Assembly: GCA_950022295.1 (NCBI GenBank)
Contig: OX465600.1
Span: 23,907,282 to 23,971,281, forward strand
Source of the DNA: Bromus sterilis
Taxonomy: Eukaryota; Streptophyta; Magnoliopsida; Poales; Poaceae
Direction of reading: 5' to 3'
Length of the DNA stretch: 64,000 nt
Below, piece by piece: positions 41,801 to 51,972 of the stretch; within the stretch, counting starts at the first letter, position 1; each line of letters begins with the position of its first letter. The position numbers and the translations under genes were made by a program. Under the pieces are notes generated by a model. That model saw only the letters and a program-made list of their open reading frames with translations. It made no database searches and was not told the DNA's origin.

Positions 41801-44800
41801 TAACAACCTTTGCTCACCTTGAGTAGCTAAACAACTTGAACCACCGTAAATGTGCGGTATCGTCGTGTGTGACGAGTACTTCACTTAACTTGTTAGTAAC
41901 CGCTCTCGATGGTAGGTGCGATGTCTCGTGTTGCCTTTTCGTTGATGCTTGCTCGTGTTTGCTTCATAGTAATAGATGGTTGCTCGTTGATTGCTTTCCA
42001 GTGTTTACCGTCTTGTGTGCCTCCGCGGGTACCTCTCGAAGACGACGCGAGCTTGCGATCCACTACACCTTCGGAACCCGACTTATCAACAGACAAGGAC
42101 TTGCATTACTTATGATCCATTCTATTTCAACCAGCGGTTTGCATGCTAGTCTAGTTTAGGCTCGATGTTTGATCCCACCACATGTTTACAGCCTTTTTCA
42201 AACCGATACAGCCATGTCCCCTCCCAGCAAACCATGTACTGCTATGTTACTATTGCTCGTTGCTCAGCCCCTGCTTAGTATGCATGCTTAGGATGCTACG
42301 ATGTTACTCTGTTACTCCTTGGGTTTGGATATCACATTATTATATTATTGTTGATGATATGATGATTATTATAATGTTGACTATATTCGACGAAGGATGG
42401 AAGGTCTAGGATATCCCGCCCCGACGCTTTGTTCCATTCGAGTCACCTAGGATCCGAGTTCCGGGTATTGGTTTTAAGACTGAGCGTGCCTAACCGCGTG
42501 TGGGATTTTATGGGGTCCCCTTTTCTTACCTACCTAGCTTCAAACATTTCTAGTGGTGGCCCAAGCTGATTTACCTTTTGAAATCGTGTGTGTGCTGGTC
42601 GGCCGCCAGTTGTTTACAAACAAACCAGGGCCAGGAGGACATAGTTTCTTGGCTGGCCCACTTTGTCCGGCTGAGGACCCGGTCTCATAAGAGAACTAAC
42701 CGGCTATCCAAACCTGCGACAGACGGTTGAGACCTGATCGAGAGTGCGGCCGGCTCCTGAGATGGATGTCGACTCACCGGGGGCCACCCGGATTTGTTCG
42801 TTGTTAGTTAGAGGGACCTGTCGTTTCGGATCTCTTGGAACTAAATCATAAAATGGTTGCCTATAATGGGTAGCAACTGAGAGTGATGGACGTGCGTGCG
42901 GAGCCTCTTAATGGGCAGTTGGTACACCCCTGCAGGGTTAAATCTTTTCGAGAAGCCGTGTCCACGGTTATGGACGACTTGAGACCTACGTCCTGTTCAT
43001 AGACAACAACAACTGAGATAATCTTAATATAACTTGACCAACGTGTGCGTGTGCCTTGACTGCTTCTTCTTCGTCGGGATGCGACGAGGAGGACAAGGAT
43101 AGGATAGGTGTTATGTTTGCGTAAGTAGTTGATAGTAAGACTTGTTGGAGGCGATTCCTCATCGAATGCTTGGCTTCTTATCTTACTCTCTAGATCGTTA
43201 GCCACTTCATAAATGCTAGTGCGGCAGCAACCTCACCACTTACCCCTTCCTTACCGTAAACTACTAGTTGTCCTAGAATGACGAGTGATGAAGTCCTTAC
43301 TGGGTCAGTTGACCACTACAGTTGGATGCTGAGTACTTCTGTACTCATGATACTACCCCCAAACTCTTTTCAGGGTTCTGATCGACAATAGGTATGGTGA
43401 TCGACGTTTCACGTGGAGACTCGACGACGACTAGTTAGGCGGATCCCGGCGGAGGGCCTGGACCCGTGTGGTTGTGGGATCGATGTTTTTCTCTTTGCCA
43501 CTAGGCATTTGTTTGTAGTCTATACTCAGACATATATCTTCCGTTGTTGTAATGTATTTGAGGCAGTTGTATGCCGATTGTATGAGATGTTGTATCCTTG
43601 TATCTGTAATGTTGTGATATCATGTTGGAAATCCGGGGCATATGGCTTTGTCATATGTCGCGGTGGGACCGATATGTGCTTCGTCCCTGGATCTGGATGG
43701 AAACATCTAGATCTGGAACAGTACCGCATATCGGGCCTTACATTATCCATCAATAGTATTGCTATGATTTTGTGTTCTTCTCGCAATCATATTCACTCAT
43801 GTTATGTCCGCCTTGCTTCTTCCTTCGGGGAAGTTCAATTATTTTTGATAAATATTGTTGTGCCTTTTTATGGGAATGATGGGAAAACAATAATTAAGTA
43901 CATTCTTGTGTGCTTGTGACATTGTTTGATCCCTTTCTCCAAAGGTAGTCTTCGATTCTCTTGTGTTTGCACTCAAAACGTTTGTCTTCTCCTTAATCAC
44001 CTTTCTAAAATCTATTTCTTGGGATCCTTCCCTTGGGAGTCTCAGGTGGTCTTTACTAAGGTTGGATTAATGACAAACACCTAGGGTATCGATATCATTT
44101 CGACTCCATCGCTTGTAAATACCTCCCCAAAGTGTTGTCATTGCTTAGTGATATTCTAAAAGTAATCGTGGGAAGCGGGAGGACAGTTGATTTTTTGATT
44201 GACTCGTGTTTGTCCGGTGCAACTTTAGCAGTAAGTTTTTTTCTCTATATTTGCACTTCACTAGACCTAATGCCTTGGTTGGAGGATTCTCATTTTTATG
44301 ATTTGTAGTGCCTAGACCTTCATCGTAGAATTTCTTCAGCATCAAAAGTTGAGCGTGATGTGTTGCATGTTCTTATTGCCTTCATAACTTTGAACTCTCA
44401 GGCTGATGAACATCATGTCAGATGTCTCAGTGACAAACCTATCTGGGTGATATCTATGTATGAACATGTTTTGGTAGTTGTCCGAAGGACAGGTTAATTT
44501 GCTGCGCAAAATTGTAAGAACTATGCTCCAAATTGGCGTCGGCTATCACTTTGTCTTTCTTTCCAGAAACTGTTGCCACCAATGACCAGAGAATCCGCCA
44601 TGGGGTGTCCAACTCCGATGAATGTCCCTTTTGTGATTAAGCCGAAACCGTCATTCACTTGAAGTTCGCTTGTCCCTCGGTTCAAATAGTTTGGGACAAC
44701 TTGATTCTCCCAATGTGGATCACATTCAAGACATTGTCTAATAAATTTTGATCAAGAATCATCATCACTCTACTTTAATCTATATGGAAATAAACAAATG

Positions 44801-45110
44801 CTATATATATTTTTAGGCACATTAAAGAATTAAATGATATTATCAGACGATGTGGTGAGGCCATTTTACCATGGTCTAACTGGTGTATTAAGACGGAAAA
44901 GAAGGGTCGGGCCACCAGTTGTATCATATGTCTACGAGTATTTAACCCTTGGAGTTTCTTTTGATTGGGGCTTTTGAGCTTGCCCATGTAAATATTTTTA
45001 TCTCTTTTCATTCCTCTTCCCCATATGTGATTCTTTAAATGTTGTAAACTTGTCGCCTCTACTTGTTCAAGCTGGAGCAAACCCACCATAGTTATCATAA
45101 AAAACAATCC
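38880..45110 (+). mobile_element. decayed LINE (reverse transcriptase to zf-RVT), split by a solo LTR
   Basis: Plus-strand remnants, in order: HAFMVNLDF-like and FDSIYQD near 39450-39520 (RT motif A region); GTPLSPFLFVIIVDVLQLLI near 39680-39740; IQYADE near 39805 in place of YADD; and KVGVA/GWRGKLLS near 40095-40120. After removal of 40122-43747 the frame resumes with NSIAMILCS, then PFYGNDGK near 43870. ECPFCD*AETVIHLKFACPS near 44620-44680 is the zf-RVT domain, followed by SIWK near 44783. Stops, frameshifts and a 20-base C run (39540-39559) break it. The endonuclease is not recognisable at the left end, and both outer boundaries are approximate. Confidence 0.8.
40122..43742 (+). mobile_element. 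solo LTR of a gypsy-like retrotransposon (3.6 kb)
   Basis: It starts TGTAACAGCCC and ends GGGCCTTACA (inverted TGTAA..GCCC / GGGC..TTACA). The 5-bp target duplication TTATC is perfect (40117-40121, 43743-43747). It interrupts the LINE between the GKLL and NSIAMI codons of the reverse transcriptase. A TATA sequence CTATATAAAG near 40589-40598 followed by an R-like start fits an LTR promoter. No internal domain, second LTR, primer-binding site or polypurine tract is present, so it arose by LTR-LTR recombination. The GC-rich part (40720-41240) contains long chance frames. Confidence 0.85.
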
Positions 45111-46650
45111 CTAGAGTTAGTAAGATCCTATGGAATGGAGCCTCCTGGTGCATCAAGTTTTTATTTACATCTATGGCTTCACATGTCAGAGGGTGGAACA
45201 ATGATGGGTTGTGGTTGGACCTATTCGCACAGAAAACTGACACTCCTAGGATGATCCATGGATTACCTAGTGGTAGGTGTGGGAAAATACTATAGCCTCC
45301 ATCTTTTTACCATGGATTTTATGGGGTTTCTAACAGTTCTCTCGATTGATTGTTTTTCATGTATTTTCTATTTGCTGATTTTATGGGTCTTAAAGTTTTT
45401 CATTTTAGGAATAATTATGTCATTTTATGAATTCATAAACATTTTTTTAAAATAATTTAGAAATTGATGTACATTTTTATAAATTCAGAGACCTTATTTT
45501 GAAATCAACAAATCTTTCTAAAATTCATGGGAAAAATTAAATTCATGAATATTTTTAAAATTTATCAACACCTTTTGACATTCAGGCATCATATTTTGAA
45601 AATTATGAACATTATTTAATTCATGAAATTTGTCTAAATTCATGAATATTTTTATAATTTTCTCATTTTTTTCTCAAATTCATGAATATTTTTAATATTT
45701 ATAAATTCATGTACTTTTTAAATAAATAATTTTTTATATGTTCATAGTATTTTAAATATTCACTCTACTTTTTCTAGTTTTTCGTCCTATTTTTTTCTTT
45801 GCTTATTTCAAAGGATCGAGGTCCAACTAGGCTGACTAGCTAGCTAACATAAGGGAGGATTTTGAGGCTTGTGCATTTGGACATCCTTCGACGTGTTCTG
45901 TTGAGCATGATCTATCGCGCCTTGGGGGGGGGGGGGGGGGGGGGGGGTTGAGCTGGTTTTCTACCTTTTATGTTTTGAGGGGGGGGCGGCGGCTTGTTGA
46001 TTCTGCGTCGAGCAATTGGGTAGCCGCCTTGTGCATCTTCTCGATCAGGCTCGTCGATCTAGATTCGTGATGCAAGACCAATATCATGCTAGCGTTCAAT
46101 GAGAGCTAAAACAGAATGATGGAGCATCGAAGATCCAAACTAACATGAGTACGAAGTGCGTATCTAAAGGGCCGTTGTTGCTAGGCTTTGTAGCCGTACT
46201 TCTAATCTCAAGGCTGGGAGCCGACTAAGTTGAGAGATTGAAGTTCTTTTGGTGACGAAAACCAATGAAGGAAGAGTGATTCCAAGAGGCAAATACACGA
46301 ATGAATTGAATTGTGTGGGAACGTGCATCGTACATGAGCTTTGGGTCATGCCTACACATGCCAGAAAAGTAAGAAATTTACTAAACAGAAATGTCATTTC
46401 GGTGATATGATCTGATGGTCAGTTTAGCTTATGTAGGATGAAAATCGATGATACATGGGAACATCAAACTACCAAGGACGGAAATACTGAATCCAAGATC
46501 ATAAACTGAATAAACCAAAAACATTAATCAACCCTGATCGATTCGATTCATTAGTTTTCAGTGTAAGAATGCTCAACTCTATCATTAATAGCCTTATGAC
46601 AAAAAAAACTAAATTCATAGTAAAAAAAATGACACGGCAAAAGGCGCGTT
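45111..46650. other. AT-rich repeats and a G run; no gene supported
   Basis: 45400-45780 is built from degenerate ATTCATGAATATTTTTAAAA units. A run of more than 20 G lies at 45925-45947. Other stretches are unrecognised. Confidence 0.5.
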
Positions 46651-47742
46651 ATCCTACCAAATTGGAGTCCTTTGTAACACAAGTGCAATGAGGCCTACCA
46701 GCAGAGAGTATATACTTTCGTGCATGGACAATGGATTGAATACGCGCCGCAGAGGTGATATGGATGGATGGATGGAAATGAGCAAATCGACCGGAGGCGG
46801 CGGCACATGGTTGGCCTCGTGGGTCCTGCATGGGGCGGCCGCCATGCGTTCGCGGCAGCGCTCGCCGTGTGTCGCCGCCGGAGACAAGTGTCGACGCCGC
46901 TGGCCCGGCGCCTAAACTACGATGGATGGCCGGGCGCGTGCAAATTGCACCCGAAACATATGCGTGCATGCAGGATCATCCAGAAGCAGCACGTACCTGT
47001 GTCTCTAGTTGAAGCCTTGAAATCCAGGGTAAAATCGAAATGCATGGCCTCTAGAATCTCTAGAATTGCATGGCTGCTTGCACGCTGGACGACGGCTGCT
47101 TTGCTTGGCTCTTGACTGCGCTTTTGGGCTGCATGCATGCATGCCAAAAGGAGGAGGAAGAGTCACTCTATACTCTTTAGCTACCTAGCTAGCTAGCGCG
47201 TTGCAGCATGCATGCTAGCTGCATATGGATCATTTTCATCATTTCATGCTGCTCTCCTATGATGAAGGCTTCCATTTTCCATGTGCGGCGACTACTGTTT
47301 TCGTAGGCTGAAGCAAAACACCCCCGAAGGCGCTAGCTAGTCCAGAACGATCGCTCGAATGTCTGTTTTTTTTTGGTTTCGCAAACTCCCGCTCAGATGT
47401 ATTTCAAAACGTTTTTGCAATTCAAATTAAACTGTAAAAACGTCTTATATAATGAAACAGAGGTAGTACACGTCGAATTAATGTACTGTTATCAAAGTTG
47501 GGAATGAAGTACTTTAACTATGCGTTTCAAATGAATTCGTGTGGAATTTAGTTAAGGACTAAAATGAATTTTCCTTGTGTATCGTGTTCGTACATGACAT
47601 TATATTAGGCGGGTTTCAGAGACCTATACACGTACAAGACACGGTCGAGTTGTAAACATATATAGTCAACGATGCATGTGAGCCAAAAAAGAAGCAAAGA
47701 ACGATAGCCACAAATTAATTCTCCCACACAAATCGATCGGTG
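46651..47742. other. intergenic, no gene supported; contains one arm of a 92-bp duplication
   Basis: 46760-46920 is GC-rich with overlapping frames on both strands, none recognisable. 47658-47665 (CATATATAG) is a possible TATA box for the gene at 47743. Confidence 0.4.
47080..47171. repeat. 92-bp segment duplicated at 51882-51972
   Basis: The segment starting GCACGCTGGACGACGGCTGC and ending AAGAGTCACTCTAT recurs almost unchanged 4.8 kb downstream. One base differs (CTTGACTGCG versus CTTGAGTGCG), plus one GCAT unit and one GAG unit of length variation. Confidence 0.92.
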
Positions 47743-48120
47743 ATGGCTACATCAGATCTCGAGAACCCGCTTGTGGCCGCCGGCGAGGACAGCGTCAGGA
47801 TAGCGGACGCCGACCAGCGCAGCAAGCGCAGAATGCTATGGTGGGGGTTTCTCATCTACCTCGTCATCGCCATCGGCTCCTCGTTCCTCTACGCCTACGT
47901 CAAAGTTGTGCCGCCCGCCGCCGGATCCGGACCGGCGCTGTACCTCGCCCTGCCGCTGCGTGTGATCGCGTATACCGGCATGGCCGCCTCCGTGTTCTGG
48001 GGACTCTTCCTTACTCATCACTTGCAAGAGGTTGTTGATGAGGACCAGAGGATCCTAGAATCGACTCGCCGCGCGCGTCGGCATCCCCCTGCTACTTCAT
48101 CACTGGAACGAGGTCGCTAG
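47743..48120 (+). CDS. small two-helix membrane protein, 125 aa, unknown function
   Basis: I do not recognise the family. A single-exon frame starts at ATG 47743 (the frame also extends back to a GTG at 47740, which is not used). It begins MATSDLENPLVAAGEDSV, a short acidic cytosolic-like head. RRMLWWGFLIYLVIAIGSSF near residues 30-55 is a first membrane helix, and VIAYTGMAASVFWGLFL near 74-92 a second. They are linked by a Pro/Ala/Gly-rich loop and followed by an acidic (VVDEDQ) then basic tail. A TATA-like CATATATAG lies 80 bp upstream. Codon use is strongly GC-ending, as in grass genes, unlike the AT-rich surroundings. It could be a lineage-specific gene or a remnant, but there is no stop or frameshift. 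Confidence 0.6.
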   Translation: MATSDLENPLVAAGEDSVRIADADQRSKRRMLWWGFLIYLVIAIGSSFLYAYVKVVPPAAGSGPALYLALPLRVIAYTGMAASVFWGLFLTHHLQEVVDEDQRILESTRRARRHPPATSSLERGR

Positions 48121-48363
48121 AGAGGATCCTATAGACTCGTTGAAGTAAATACTATAGTATACACTTCTTTCTTGTTGATTGATTTGAACATGCGTGATGC
48201 GCGCAAGTGTGGCGTGGATAGTGATAAATTAGCAGGCAGATGGGACGGCGGCATGCCGTTTCTGTACCAAAGCCCGTGTGTATATGAGTGTTTATTTCTT
48301 TTTTAAATTATTAAGAGAATAATAATAACGACGTTGAGGTTAAGCTATTTTTATAGGGCGGCG

Positions 48364-48646
48364 ATCGATCGGCTCAATTCCGATTGATAACCGCACAGAT
48401 GTCCGATAGCAGCTTTCCTGGAACACATATATAGCTTTTTTAAGAAAAAGATTGTGAGTACGCAAAAAATTATTATGTGTATTTTTAAAAAAAATTAACA
48501 CTGTTACAATAATTTTAACACCGTTAGAACATCGATCGGCCCAATTTTGATTAATAACCGCACGGATGTCCGATCATAGCTTTTCTGGAACACAAATATA
48601 GCTTTTTCAAGAAAAGATCGTCAGTAGCAGCAAAAAATTATTATGT
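48364..48646. repeat. direct repeat, about 115 bp x 2
   Basis: 48364-48478 and 48533-48646 share ATCGATCGGC.CAATT, GATTRATAACCGCAC, GATGTCCGAT, GCTTT.CTGGAACACA.AT, ATAGCTTTTT and CAAAAAATTATTATGT. Spacing is about 169 bp. Both start in an ATCGATCGG motif. Confidence 0.85.
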
Positions 48647-49094
48647 ACAAACAATATGAAATTCGACGTGGTATTGGTTTATGATTCGTAGAAGATGTGT
48701 ATTTTATTTGAATATTTTTACTAAATGTTAACATAGTTATTTTGTCCAAATAAACAGGGTAAAGAAACACAAAATTAGGTTGATTTCTTATTGGTTCAAC
48801 CCCCTCCCACGGATCACTGACGTGGCGCATATCCATCCATCCACAGCTATCCCTTCCCCCACATCCAGCCATCCAATTAAAAAACAAAAAAAGGCACTGG
48901 TCTACTCTAACTACCCACCTCATCTCTCTCCTTCTCCCAACCACCCACGCACGAACGTCTCTCTCTCACACACGAGCAGCCGGGCACCACGGCGGGCACG
49001 CCACAGCCGGGCGACCACGGCAGGCGCGCCACGGCCGGGCGGCCACGACGGGCGCACCACCGAGTCGGACGGCCACGACGGGCGCACCATCTCG

Positions 49095-49400
49095 CTATCC
49101 CCGAGCCGGACGCCAGCCCGCAGCTCCGCCACGCTCTGCTTGAGCGCCAGCAGGGCTTGCTCGAACGAGCCGTACGCGTCGGCGAGCTCGAGGAACCGGT
49201 CGCAGGCGTCTGCGTCGTCGCGCAGGGCCGAGGCGGCCCGCAGCAACACAAGGAACTCGCCGAGCACGCCCAGGACGGCCTCCACGTGCGCTAGCCCCGA
49301 AGACCCGTCCGCGGCGGAGGCCGACCATGCCTTGAGCCCGCGGACTCCGGCGTCGAGGCGCGTGTGCGCGGTGTGGCACTGGCAATGGCACGGCTGGCTC
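49095..49400 (-). pseudogene. DUF241-like gene fragment inside the CACTA element
   Basis: Minus-strand reading gives THTRLDAGVRGLKAWSASA, HVEAVLGVLGEFLVLL, ALRDDADACDRFLELADAYG and SFEQALLALKQSVAELRAG. This heptad-like, Leu/Ala-rich sequence resembles the plant DUF241 family (helical proteins of unknown function). Only about 100 residues are present, with no start or end, and the frame runs into unrelated GC-rich sequence on both sides. Confidence 0.55.
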
Positions 49401-49700
49401 GCCGACCGGGCGTGCGCGGCCTTCCTCTTCCCCGCGGCGCCTCCGAGCGTGAAGTGCATCGTGCGTGGCCGTGGCCGCGCTGTGGCCATGGCCGCGACCT
49501 GCCTCGCCGCGCCTTGGCCGTGGTCGCGCCCAACCTCGCCGCGCCGGCAGTGGCCGCGCCCAGCCTCCCCACTGGTCCCGCTCGCCCCGCCTCTCCCGCC
49601 TGCCCTGCCTACCCGCGCTGTGGTCGTGGCCGCACCCTGCCTCGCCGCGCCTTGGCCGTGGCCGCGCCCAACCTCGCCGCGTTGTGGCCGTGGTCGCGCC
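49400..49700. repeat. GC-rich imperfect repeats between captured fragments
   Basis: CTGCCTCGCCGCGCCTTGGC, CGTGG.CGCGCCCAACCTCG and related blocks recur twice (about 49500-49565 and 49635-49700). Long open frames on both strands here reflect composition and repetition, not coding. Confidence 0.6.
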
Positions 49701-49980
49701 CAGCCGTCCAGCTGCGGGATCCGGGATCCAGCCCACGACCAGCGCGTCGCCCGACGCCGTCGCCTCGTCGAGGAGGTGGCGCGGGAGCTGCGCCTCCTCG
49801 CTGGCCCTGACCACCCACAGGAACGTCTTGTCGGCCTTGAGGAGGCCCCGGGCGAGCTCCTCCATCTGCGCGGCGCCAAGGGACGTTATGCTTCCGAAGG
49901 AGACGTAGACGACGGAGCGCAGCGACTTGGCGTCCACGCTCTACGGCACGCCGGCGACCACGACCGAGCGCACCGTCCGG
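49700..49980 (-). pseudogene. UDP-glycosyltransferase (GT1) fragment inside the CACTA element
   Basis: Minus-strand reading SVVYVSFGSITSLGAAQMEE, then LARGLLKADKTFLWVVRASE and GDALVVGWIPD is the region just before the PSPG box of family-1 plant UGTs. The PSPG box itself (WCPQ..HCGWNS) is missing; sequence turns into GC-rich repeats after WIPD. Upstream, an in-frame TAG near 49940 breaks the reading. It is unrelated to the UGT80 gene in this window. Confidence 0.8.
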
Positions 49981-50440
49981 CCGGGCCACTTTTTTTTATT
50001 TTTATTAAAAAAGTATGCCGAGGGGACTACCGTCGGCATAGCTCCAAGCCAGGGGCACCCAGGCGACGCCACATGTCCGGTCTAAGCCGACGGGGTTGCC
50101 GTCAGCATAGCTCTTTAACGGAACCGCTCCTCTGACGACACGTGTCCAAACGGAGTCGGATGGACAACCGTCTAATTTTTTTGCCGAGGGTATAACGATG
50201 CCGACGGCCAGATAAAAGCCGTCGGCTTAGCTAAGTTGCCGACGGCAATATCTATGCCGACGATGGTTTGAGCTTTGCTGATGAAAGAGACCCCGATGGC
50301 CGTATGCCGAGGGTTTTCTTGGCTATGCCGACGGCAAAAGCCGTCGGCAACTAGGCGTTTTGGCGTAGTGTGTGTATTTTTATATATATTTTAGTACCGT
50401 TGTAATAATTTTTGTTGCGTACCATATTTGTCATCAATTA

Positions 50441-50478
50441 TCTTCTTCTTCTTCTTCTTCTTCTCTCTTCTTCTTCTT
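50441..50478. repeat. (CTT)n microsatellite
   Basis: Twelve or so TTC units with one CTCTC interruption near 50463. Confidence 0.95.
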
Positions 50479-50995
50479 AGGTGCATTTTATTTGCTGAAT
50501 CTAGAAAAGTGAGTGTTGCGACCGGCGTTGAGCGAAGGAGCAAACCAGCATCACGAATGCTACGTCGGTGCTTTTTTGTCTGCAACCAGAGAGTAGGAGG
50601 TGCGTTGCCATCGACTCATGGCAGCCGTGCTTCGGCAGGAGGCCACTTTCTCGGCCATGGATTTTTTGTTGCTGGAAACAACCAAATTTTGCTACCATGA
50701 GGTAGTTCTTTTGCTGGAACCAGTATCAATTTGAAAGCAGCGATTCGGTGCCCGGGTGCATCTGCACCCGGAGAGACTAAAAAAATTAAATAAATGTTGG
50801 ATATATTAGCAATTTTCCAAGCAATTTAATCCCTAAATAAATCATGAACATGACGCATGCAAGATTAATCTTATATTGATACTTAACCATGCAACTCAGA
50901 TCTACGCAGATAACACATATATGTACGCAGACAATAAGCATGGCATAGATGAAAACAACGATGAACGGGGTGAGTAGATCATACCCTCCGTTCGG
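50479..50995. other. repeat-like DNA, no gene supported
   Basis: Contains phrases such as GCTGGAACCAGTATCAATTT and CGGGTGCATCTGCACCCGGA (a 16-bp perfect palindrome near 50752-50772) that look repeat-derived. No coding signal. Confidence 0.4.
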
Positions 50996-51830
50996 CTAGA
51001 TCGCAGCAGCGGATGCGCTGCTAGCAGCAGCAAGTTCGTCGGCGGTCTTCTTGGCGGCGGCGGCTTCCTCCTGAGCGAGCTTCTCGGCGGCGGCCTTCTC
51101 AGCTTCGGTAGACATGGCGACGTAGAGGAAGTAGTCGAAGTAGACGAGCCGGAGCGGAAGCGAGCAGTCGCGTCGTAGACGCTCCCCAAAAACCTTATTG
51201 CTCCTCTCCCGGTGCAGAATCGCAAGGAGCACGGTTCCGGAGGCCTGCTCTCCCGCACAGCCGTGCACGCGGCGGACGGGATGGGATCGCCGGAGGCAGC
51301 AGCAGTGCTTGGAACGACGTGGGCGGTGCGCGAGGAAGAACAGATGCGATCTATTCTGTTGTTCGGCGGCTAGGGTTTTCACGGCTCCTTTTATACACAG
51401 CCGAGGTAGGGCGACGTGGGACTGGATACCCGCAACCGAGTCGGCCCACGATTGACGTCTCAGATCGTGCAACTGGTAACTCGTGATTAATTGCATTAAC
51501 TAAAATTAATGCCAATTAATTAGCCGTTCCTGACTGGCAAAAATTAAGCGCACACATGACATAGGTTTTAGCTCGGCTCGGCTCAATTCCGCAAACCGCG
51601 GCGCGCGCGCGCGTCGTGACGAGACGAGCAGAGGAGGAGCGCGCGTGAGCTCTCACTCTTCTACTTGCTCAATAGCATGTAGGAGAGCTCACCTTATAAA
51701 GAGGTGTAACTCACCCTCCACTTCCGGGATGGGACTAAACTTAGCACCACACCCATGTTATTTTTCCCACATGGGCCCTTAGAGATTTTCTGAAATTGTT
51801 AAATGGGCCTAAAGCCCATGCCTTATTTGA
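50996..51830 (-). mobile_element. copia-like retrotransposon leader with start of a gag-like frame
   Basis: On the minus strand, a TATA-type sequence (TGTATAAAAGG, about 51398-51388) and a second (CTTTATAAGG, about 51699-51690) precede a GC-rich leader containing ATAAGGTTTTTGGGGAGCG. An ATG at 51115 follows that opens MSTEAEKAAAEKLAQEEAAA and an Ala/Lys/Glu-rich stretch ending at 50996. This order resembles the 5' part of some Triticeae copia or non-autonomous elements. No primer-binding site, protease or LTR repeat was identified, so the assignment is tentative. Confidence 0.4.
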
Positions 51831-51881
51831 ACAATAAATATGAAAAAATGTTAAAAAAAATGCGCGGGTGCATGTCTGCGT

Positions 51882-51972
51882 GCACGCTGGACGACGGCTG
51901 CTTTGCTTGGCTCTTGAGTGCGCTTTTGGGCTGCATGCATGCCAAAAGGAGGAGGAGGAAGAGTCACTCTAT
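51882..51972. repeat. second copy of the 92-bp duplicated segment
   Basis: Near-identical to 47080-47171 in the same orientation. It starts directly after the copia-like region. Confidence 0.92.

Larger units (their letters stand above)
48780..50372. mobile_element. CACTA element end with captured gene fragments; left boundary unclear
   Basis: The right end at 50372 is the complement of CACTACGCCAAAACGCCTAG. Subterminal copies of TGCCGACGGC / GCCGTCGGCA fill 50000-50360, as in Triticeae CACTA families. Inside are two unrelated minus-strand gene fragments and GC-rich repeats. No matching CACTA left end is visible between 48780 and 49000, so this may be a one-ended or truncated copy. Confidence 0.65.

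Noticed and set aside
39540..45947. C run at 39540 and G run at about 45925 as biological signals
   Set aside because: Homopolymers in decayed repeats; they may also be assembly-sensitive, and no function is implied.
48893..48910. CACTGGTCTACT as the left end of the CACTA element
   Set aside because: It does not match the complement of the right end beyond CACT, and no 3-bp duplication pairs with the right flank.
48780..50135. 451-codon plus-strand frame
   Set aside because: It is antisense to the captured UGT and DUF241-like fragments and spans GC-rich repeats; composition alone explains it.
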